A stretch of DNA of 9,109 nucleotides, taken from contig JAISFK010000081.1 of the NCBI GenBank assembly GCA_031263625.1, forward strand, positions 1 to 9,109, written 5' to 3'. Made by a program: the position numbers and the translations under genes. Below, piece after piece: positions 5,686-9,109 of this stretch (within the stretch, counting starts at the first letter, position 1; the number at the start of each line of letters is the position of its first letter). The notes under the pieces are model-generated. The model searched no databases. It was not told the origin of the DNA and saw nothing but the letters and a program-made list of their open reading frames with translations. The stretch comes from Clostridiales bacterium (lineage in GTDB: Bacteria > Bacillota > Clostridia > WRLR01).

Positions 5686-6549
5686 ATGGAATTGGGGTTG
5701 GGAACAATCGTTTACGAACTGGCCGGGATCCCGCTTGAGCGGCAGGCGGCGCTCATCGCCTCGCACGGCGTTCGGTACGCGGACGTGCTGGCGTTCGGGG
5801 AGTACAATCCCGCGCTCTGCCCGGCATGGCAGCAAGAGCGCGCGGCGGGCGAATTTAGGCGCCATGGGATTGTCGCGTCCAGCGTCGTCACTTGCGCCGA
5901 GGGCAACATAGGCTCGCCCGACGCGCAGGAGCGCGCTTTCGCGCTCGATCAGCTCAAGAGCGCGGGGCGCCTCGTGAAAAGGCTTGGCGGGAAGCAGGTG
6001 CTAATCGGCAAAGGGTGCGGCAACGTGGATTTTTACCTGTCCCGCGAAGAAGCGACGGGCAACGCGGCGGGCGTCATAGCCGAGTTCTGCGAATGGTGCT
6101 CTGGCGAGGGGCTGCTCGTCGCCATGGAGCTTGAGCCGGAGGCGCTGCATGTGCTGAACAGCGTGGACGCCATGGCGGACATGCTTGAGAGAGTGGGTTG
6201 CGCCAACCTGTACGCCAACGTTGACATAGGCCATCTGAACATCCTCCGCGAGCCGCCGGAATCGCTGGAAAAGCTCAAGGGCAGGATGATCCACATGCAC
6301 ATATCCGACAACTGCGGGCTCGCGCACACGAACAGCGTAATAGGCGAGGGCAACGCGGACATCCGCGCGTACATCGACGCCGCGATAAGCCTGGGGATCG
6401 ACGAAACCGCAAGGAGCGCGGGCGACATCGCCGTCGCCGGCATCGAAGTGGGCGAGCCGGGCGAGCATATCGCCGACAGCGACCTGCGCGTCCTGAAAAG
6501 CGTCGGGAACGCGCGCCTCCGCGCGCCCGCGCTGAGAGGCGGCCTCTGA
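5686..6549 (+). CDS. Sugar phosphate isomerase/epimerase (xylose-isomerase-like TIM barrel)
   Basis: This 287-residue protein belongs to the AP-endonuclease-2/xylose-isomerase-like TIM-barrel superfamily, whose members bind a divalent metal and isomerise or epimerise sugars or sugar phosphates through an enediolate. Metal-ligand candidates are in the expected order: Glu in VAMELEPEA (E148 or E150), Asp and His in NVDIGHLN (D180, H183), His in MIHMHISD (H203/H205) and Glu in AGIEVGEPG (E254). The start MELGLGTIVYEL is a typical first strand. The C-terminal tail (about 275-287) is Arg/Ala/Gly-rich. It follows the kinase on the same strand and probably acts before or after phosphorylation in the same pathway. 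Whether it acts as an isomerase or an epimerase, and on which sugar, is unknown. Confidence 0.88.
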   Translation: MELGLGTIVYELAGIPLERQAALIASHGVRYADVLAFGEYNPALCPAWQQERAAGEFRRHGIVASSVVTCAEGNIGSPDAQERAFALDQLKSAGRLVKRLGGKQVLIGKGCGNVDFYLSREEATGNAAGVIAEFCEWCSGEGLLVAMELEPEALHVLNSVDAMADMLERVGCANLYANVDIGHLNILREPPESLEKLKGRMIHMHISDNCGLAHTNSVIGEGNADIRAYIDAAISLGIDETARSAGDIAVAGIEVGEPGEHIADSDLRVLKSVGNARLRAPALRGGL

Positions 6550-6558
6550 GAATCGCCT

Positions 6559-6607
6559 GGCGCCCTGCGCAGTTTGCCGCGTTGCCGGGCGTTCTGCGCA
6601 AGGCGCC
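6559..6607. terminator. Long hairpin between convergent genes, possible bidirectional terminator
   Basis: GGCGCCCTGCGCAG (6559-6572) pairs with CTGCGCAAGGCGCC (6594-6607) over 14 bp with one mismatch, around a 21-nt loop. It lies between the isomerase stop (6549) and the stop of the minus-strand fusion gene (6650). Neither side carries a U-tract, so intrinsic termination is uncertain. The position argues for termination or 3'-end stabilisation in both directions. Confidence 0.5.
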
Positions 6608-6649
6608 CGCGTTGCCAGCGCGCCTCGCGCCGCCTTGCCGTGGCTTGCT

Positions 6650-7807
6650 TCATCCAAATTCAAATCTCATGGGCACAAAGCGCATACCGTTCACGGTCTG
6701 TTCCTCGCTTGTCGGAACGAAGCCGAGCCGCTTGTAGATCTCCACCGCATACGGCGATGAATTGACCGTCGCCGCGCCATGGCCGCCCGCGAAGGCTTCG
6801 GCCGCAAGCACGGACTTCCAGAGTAGGCGGGCTATGCCTTGCCTATGGTGCGCCTTGTCCACGAATAGCAGCGCGATGTGGCATGGCGGCCTGACCGCTA
6901 TCAGCCCGATGAGCGCGGAATCCTTCCAGCAACCGGTCATTTGCAGCTCTGCGTTTTGGGGGAGGCCATCAAGAAAACGGCGAAACTCGTCTATGCCCTC
7001 TTGGGCATAGCACGGGGCTTCGAATTCCGAAAACACCCGCCATGCCATGTCAACCGCATCGGGAACATCGGCCGGGCCGACAGGCCGAAGCGCCGCCTCG
7101 TCAGGCGCGCCGCCGCCATCAAGGTAGCCGCGCGTGTGCGGGCACGCCTCTATGCACTTGCCGCAAATGGAGCCCTCGCCGCCGAAACCCTTCATCGCCC
7201 GCTCGCGGGCCGTCTTGCGGCATTTTATCGGGTCAAAAAACTCGTCCCGATAAAGCCCGGCTTCCCACAGCTTGCCGGAGACGGCCCCGGCGGGGCAGGC
7301 GCTCGCGCAAGCGCGGCAATCCCCGCACAGGGACTTGTTTGTCGGCTCGGCGAGGTCGAGCGGGGCGTCCGTGAGAATGGACGACAGCCTCACCATGGAC
7401 CCGTACTGCTTCGTCACGAGCAGCGCGCATTTTCCTATCCAACCAATCCCCGCTCTCGTGGCGACGGTCTTGTGGGGCAGGACGGTGCTGTATTCCGTCT
7501 CCCCGGCGCCGACGCGCGCCCTCGTCTGCGCAATCGCCCTGCAGCCCCGCCCAACAAGAAGCTCGGCGCCCTGCGAGGCTATCATGTCGAGGCGCCTGTT
7601 CAGCCTGTCGTACCATTCGCGGTATTCCCGCGTCGGCAGCTCCGAAATTCCCCGGATGACGGCTTTGGGATACTTGACCGCAATGCTGATTCCCACGGGC
7701 AAGCCCTCGCGCACACTGGGCGGCAGCTCGGATATGTCGCCGAAGCCAACGATGTCCGCGCCGAGCGCGAGAAGCGCGTTTTTGACTGTCGCGGTCAGTT
7801 CCTCCAT
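6650..7807 (-). CDS. 4Fe-4S double-cluster (epoxyqueuosine-reductase-like) protein fused to a GNAT acetyltransferase
   Basis: This 385-residue protein has two parts. Residues 1-230 match the short clostridial proteins labelled epoxyqueuosine reductase-like: YSTVLPHKTVATRAGIGWIGKCALL (106-130) is the family core. One cluster motif is C161-x2-C164-x2-C167-x3-C171-P; the second uses C215-x2-C218-x3-C222-P, probably with C196. Residues 240-385 form a GNAT domain with the acetyl-CoA loop VDKAHHRQGIARLLW (316-330) and the C-terminal NSSPYAVEIYKRLGF (349-363). The linker DGGGAPDEAA (230-239) is short and the frame continuous, so this is a true fusion. The start is chosen from AAAGGGGGG (7817-7825) 9 nt before ATG 7807; the open frame upstream would run into the flavodoxin gene. 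True tRNA queuosine function is doubtful because the protein lacks the full QueG length. The acetyl acceptor is unknown. Confidence 0.85.
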   Translation of the reverse strand: MEELTATVKNALLALGADIVGFGDISELPPSVREGLPVGISIAVKYPKAVIRGISELPTREYREWYDRLNRRLDMIASQGAELLVGRGCRAIAQTRARVGAGETEYSTVLPHKTVATRAGIGWIGKCALLVTKQYGSMVRLSSILTDAPLDLAEPTNKSLCGDCRACASACPAGAVSGKLWEAGLYRDEFFDPIKCRKTARERAMKGFGGEGSICGKCIEACPHTRGYLDGGGAPDEAALRPVGPADVPDAVDMAWRVFSEFEAPCYAQEGIDEFRRFLDGLPQNAELQMTGCWKDSALIGLIAVRPPCHIALLFVDKAHHRQGIARLLWKSVLAAEAFAGGHGAATVNSSPYAVEIYKRLGFVPTSEEQTVNGMRFVPMRFEFG

Positions 7808-7896
7808 GCGGGCCGTCCCCCCTTTCGCGCCAGCGCGCGCCAGCAAGGCGCATCTTGCGCCATATTGCACCGTTACGTTACGCGCCTCGCGCAGTT
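7808..7896 (-). other. Gap between flavodoxin and fusion gene
   Basis: This 89-nt spacer separates two genes on the same strand and holds only the ribosome site of the fusion gene. I see no terminator or promoter, so co-transcription of flavodoxin and the Fe-S/GNAT gene is likely. Confidence 0.4.
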
Positions 7897-8385
7897 TTAC
7901 AGGCCGAGGCCGAGGCTGCCGACCCAGGCGGCCAGGCTTTCTTTTGTCTGATTCCCGTTCAGCATTTTGCCCGCCGCGACGGTCGCCGTGGCGTCCACGC
8001 TCCCTTTGAGGGCGGCCGCCGTTTCGCCGATGCCGCTGCTCCCGGATGTGGCGAACGGCACGATGGTCTTTCCCGCAAAGTCGTAGCTTTCGAGGAAAGT
8101 GTTGACGATGGTGGGCGCGACATACCACCAGATCGGGAATCCGACGAATACCGCGTCATACGCGCCGACATTCGCGTTCTTGTCGGCGATTGCGGGGCGC
8201 GAGGACTTGTCGCGCATCTCGATCGAGCTGCGCGATTTGTCGTCCTGCCAGTCCACGTCGGCCTTTGTGTACGGCACTTGCGGCTTGATCTCATACAGGT
8301 CGGCGCCCGCCGCCTCCGCCAATGCCTCCGCCACCTTGCGGGTGACGCCGCTCGCCGAAAAAAACGCTACCAGTTTCTTGCCCAT
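7897..8385 (-). CDS. Flavodoxin (Flavodoxin_4-like, FMN-binding)
   Basis: This 162-residue soluble flavoprotein is of the kind widespread in Clostridia. The FMN phosphate loop is SASGVTRKVA (10-19), a variant of the usual S-x-T-G-x-T. The first isoalloxazine loop is GFPIWWYVAP (82-91) and the second is FATSGSSGIG (111-120). It probably carries electrons in the cytoplasm. The next gene on the same strand encodes a two-cluster Fe-S protein 89 nt downstream, so the two may exchange electrons; this is inference from position. The start is well fixed by AAGGAGG (8394-8400), 8 nt before the ATG at 8385. Length and sequence are typical and nothing is truncated. Confidence 0.92.
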   Translation of the reverse strand: MGKKLVAFFSASGVTRKVAEALAEAAGADLYEIKPQVPYTKADVDWQDDKSRSSIEMRDKSSRPAIADKNANVGAYDAVFVGFPIWWYVAPTIVNTFLESYDFAGKTIVPFATSGSSGIGETAAALKGSVDATATVAAGKMLNGNQTKESLAAWVGSLGLGL

Positions 8386-8430
8386 GCTCGAATCCTCCTT
8401 AAAGTTCCTTAAATAATGTTATACGCGCCT

Positions 8431-8447
8431 GCCCAAAGGTTTTGGGC
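8431..8447. terminator. 7-bp hairpin between nucleoside hydrolase and flavodoxin
   Basis: GCCCAAA (8431-8437) and TTTGGGC (8441-8447) form a perfect stem with a 3-nt loop, 6 nt past the minus-strand nucleoside hydrolase stop. No U-run follows on the minus strand (AGGCGCGTATAAC), so it is a weak terminator candidate. A TATAAC hexamer (8418-8423, minus) just downstream could be a -10 for the flavodoxin, but no matching -35 is visible. Confidence 0.4.
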
Positions 8448-8452
8448 GGCAA

Positions 8453-9109
8453 TCACCCAAACACCGAAAAGTACGCCTCGAAGAATTTTTCTGGGCTGAC
8501 TGAGCTCGCCACCTCGTGCGGCCACTCGCCGGGCGCGGCGCCCGCCACCGCAACCGCCGCTCCAGCCGCCCCTGCCTCAACCGCTCCCGCCCCAGCCCCA
8601 GCTTCCGCAAATTCCGTCCTTCCGAGGCGGGCCTGGTCCGCCAGCTCCACGGACACGCGGCCGCGCCGGAACTCGCACACGCCGCCGTCGAACAGCGTCA
8701 CGGCGGCGAGCGGGTCGTGGAACGTGAGCACGCCGCCCGCGACAGCCGCGCCCCGGAAGAATACCTCCGCATAGTCGGCGACTATGCGGAGCAGCGGGTG
8801 CGAAAAGCGCTCGTACACTTCCTTCGCGCGCATCGTGACGCGGGTCGTGGCATTGAGCCCGACAGATCGGTGGGTGGGGGCGCCGCAGGCGTACATCATG
8901 CTCGCCGCGTGCGGGTCGCAGATGATGTTCCACTCAAGCGCCTCGCCGCCGCGCAGAAAGTCCCCGCCCATCACGGTCAGTCCGCCCAGCAGCGCGGCGG
9001 CCTCCGGGTAGACGGCGAACAGCAGCGCGACGTTCGTCATGGGCCCTATGGCCAGCAGGCAGACCTCTCCCGGATTTGCCATTATGGCGTCGCGCATGAA
9101 CGCGACGGC
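8453..9109 (-). CDS. Inosine/uridine-preferring nucleoside hydrolase, partial (N-terminus beyond the window)
   Basis: The reading frame is open to the window edge on the minus strand, so the first ~100 residues, including the Asp-rich calcium site, are missing. Visible family blocks (numbered from the internal Met at 9097) are CLLAIGPMTNVALLF (13-27), LTVMGGDF (40-47), EWNIICDPHAASMMY (55-69), GLNATTRVTM (80-89) and FHDPLAAVTLFD (126-137). The last holds the active-site His and calcium-binding Asp. The enzyme cleaves the N-glycosidic bond of nucleosides to free base and ribose. Residues 164-190 are an Ala/Gly/Val/Glu low-complexity insert between GRTEF and the family's C-terminal EVASSVSPEKFFEAYF helix. 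It may feed ribose to catabolism, but it is on the opposite strand from the sugar cluster and no direct link is shown. Confidence 0.92.
   Translation of the reverse strand, partial: AVAFMRDAIMANPGEVCLLAIGPMTNVALLFAVYPEAAALLGGLTVMGGDFLRGGEALEWNIICDPHAASMMYACGAPTHRSVGLNATTRVTMRAKEVYERFSHPLLRIVADYAEVFFRGAAVAGGVLTFHDPLAAVTLFDGGVCEFRRGRVSVELADQARLGRTEFAEAGAGAGAVEAGAAGAAVAVAGAAPGEWPHEVASSVSPEKFFEAYFSVFG
8528..8608. repeat. Low-complexity Ala/Gly insert in the nucleoside hydrolase
   Basis: The minus strand encodes about 27 residues built from Ala, Gly, Val and Glu, with AGAGAGAVEAGAAGAAVAVA at the core. The DNA consists of degenerate GCC/GCG and CCAGCC-like units. It sits in a loop just before the final helix, where family members normally have only a short turn. 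Confidence 0.65.

Noticed and set aside
5321..5911. Plus-strand frame spanning the kinase end and isomerase start
   Set aside because: Arg-rich shadow in another frame of two well-supported genes.
6878..7951. 357-codon plus-strand frame opposite the Fe-S/GNAT gene
   Set aside because: No family motifs; the opposite strand encodes intact Fe-S and GNAT motifs with a ribosome site.
7808..8128. Longer N-terminus of the Fe-S/GNAT protein
   Set aside because: It would overlap the flavodoxin gene out of frame and reads as Arg-rich shadow; ATG 7807 has its own ribosome site.

Overview
The window is a high-GC bacterial segment carrying eight protein genes. Strong GGAGG-type ribosome sites, a Clostridia-style flavodoxin, a QueG-like 4Fe-4S protein and a GNAT domain of a kind common in Clostridia point to a high-GC member of the Bacillota (Clostridia). 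This is inferred from protein style; no rRNA or other marker gene is present.

Positions 192-6549 hold five plus-strand genes that look like a sugar or polyol catabolic cluster. They encode a KpsF/GutQ-like SIS phosphosugar isomerase without CBS domains, a zinc-dependent sorbitol/threonine-type dehydrogenase, a COG4091-type Rossmann plus SAF oxidoreductase, an FGGY carbohydrate kinase, and a xylose-isomerase-like TIM-barrel isomerase/epimerase. Together they could oxidise, phosphorylate and isomerise a carbohydrate into central metabolism. The substrate cannot be read from the sequence, and no transporter or regulator gene lies in the window. A promoter with an overlapping inverted repeat (about 2230-2275) and an upstream structured element (2169-2229) precede the SAF-domain gene, so the cluster may contain two transcription units.

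Positions 6650-9109 hold three minus-strand genes: a nucleoside hydrolase whose N-terminus lies outside the window, a small flavodoxin, and a 4Fe-4S double-cluster protein fused to a GNAT acetyltransferase. A strong 14-bp hairpin at 6559-6607 separates the two convergent groups.

The most unusual feature is a set of imperfect short tandem repeats at gene boundaries and inside genes. Different units occur upstream of the SIS gene (32-43 bp), between the SIS and dehydrogenase genes (12 bp, in frame with the latter), across the dehydrogenase stop codon (16 bp), and between the SAF-domain and kinase genes (15 bp). Low-complexity inserts also interrupt the kinase and the nucleoside hydrolase. Several of these stretches stay open in frame with a neighbouring gene, which suggests an ongoing process that expands repeats at gene edges and surface loops. 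No CRISPR array, tRNA, rRNA, insertion sequence or classical U-tract terminator was seen.
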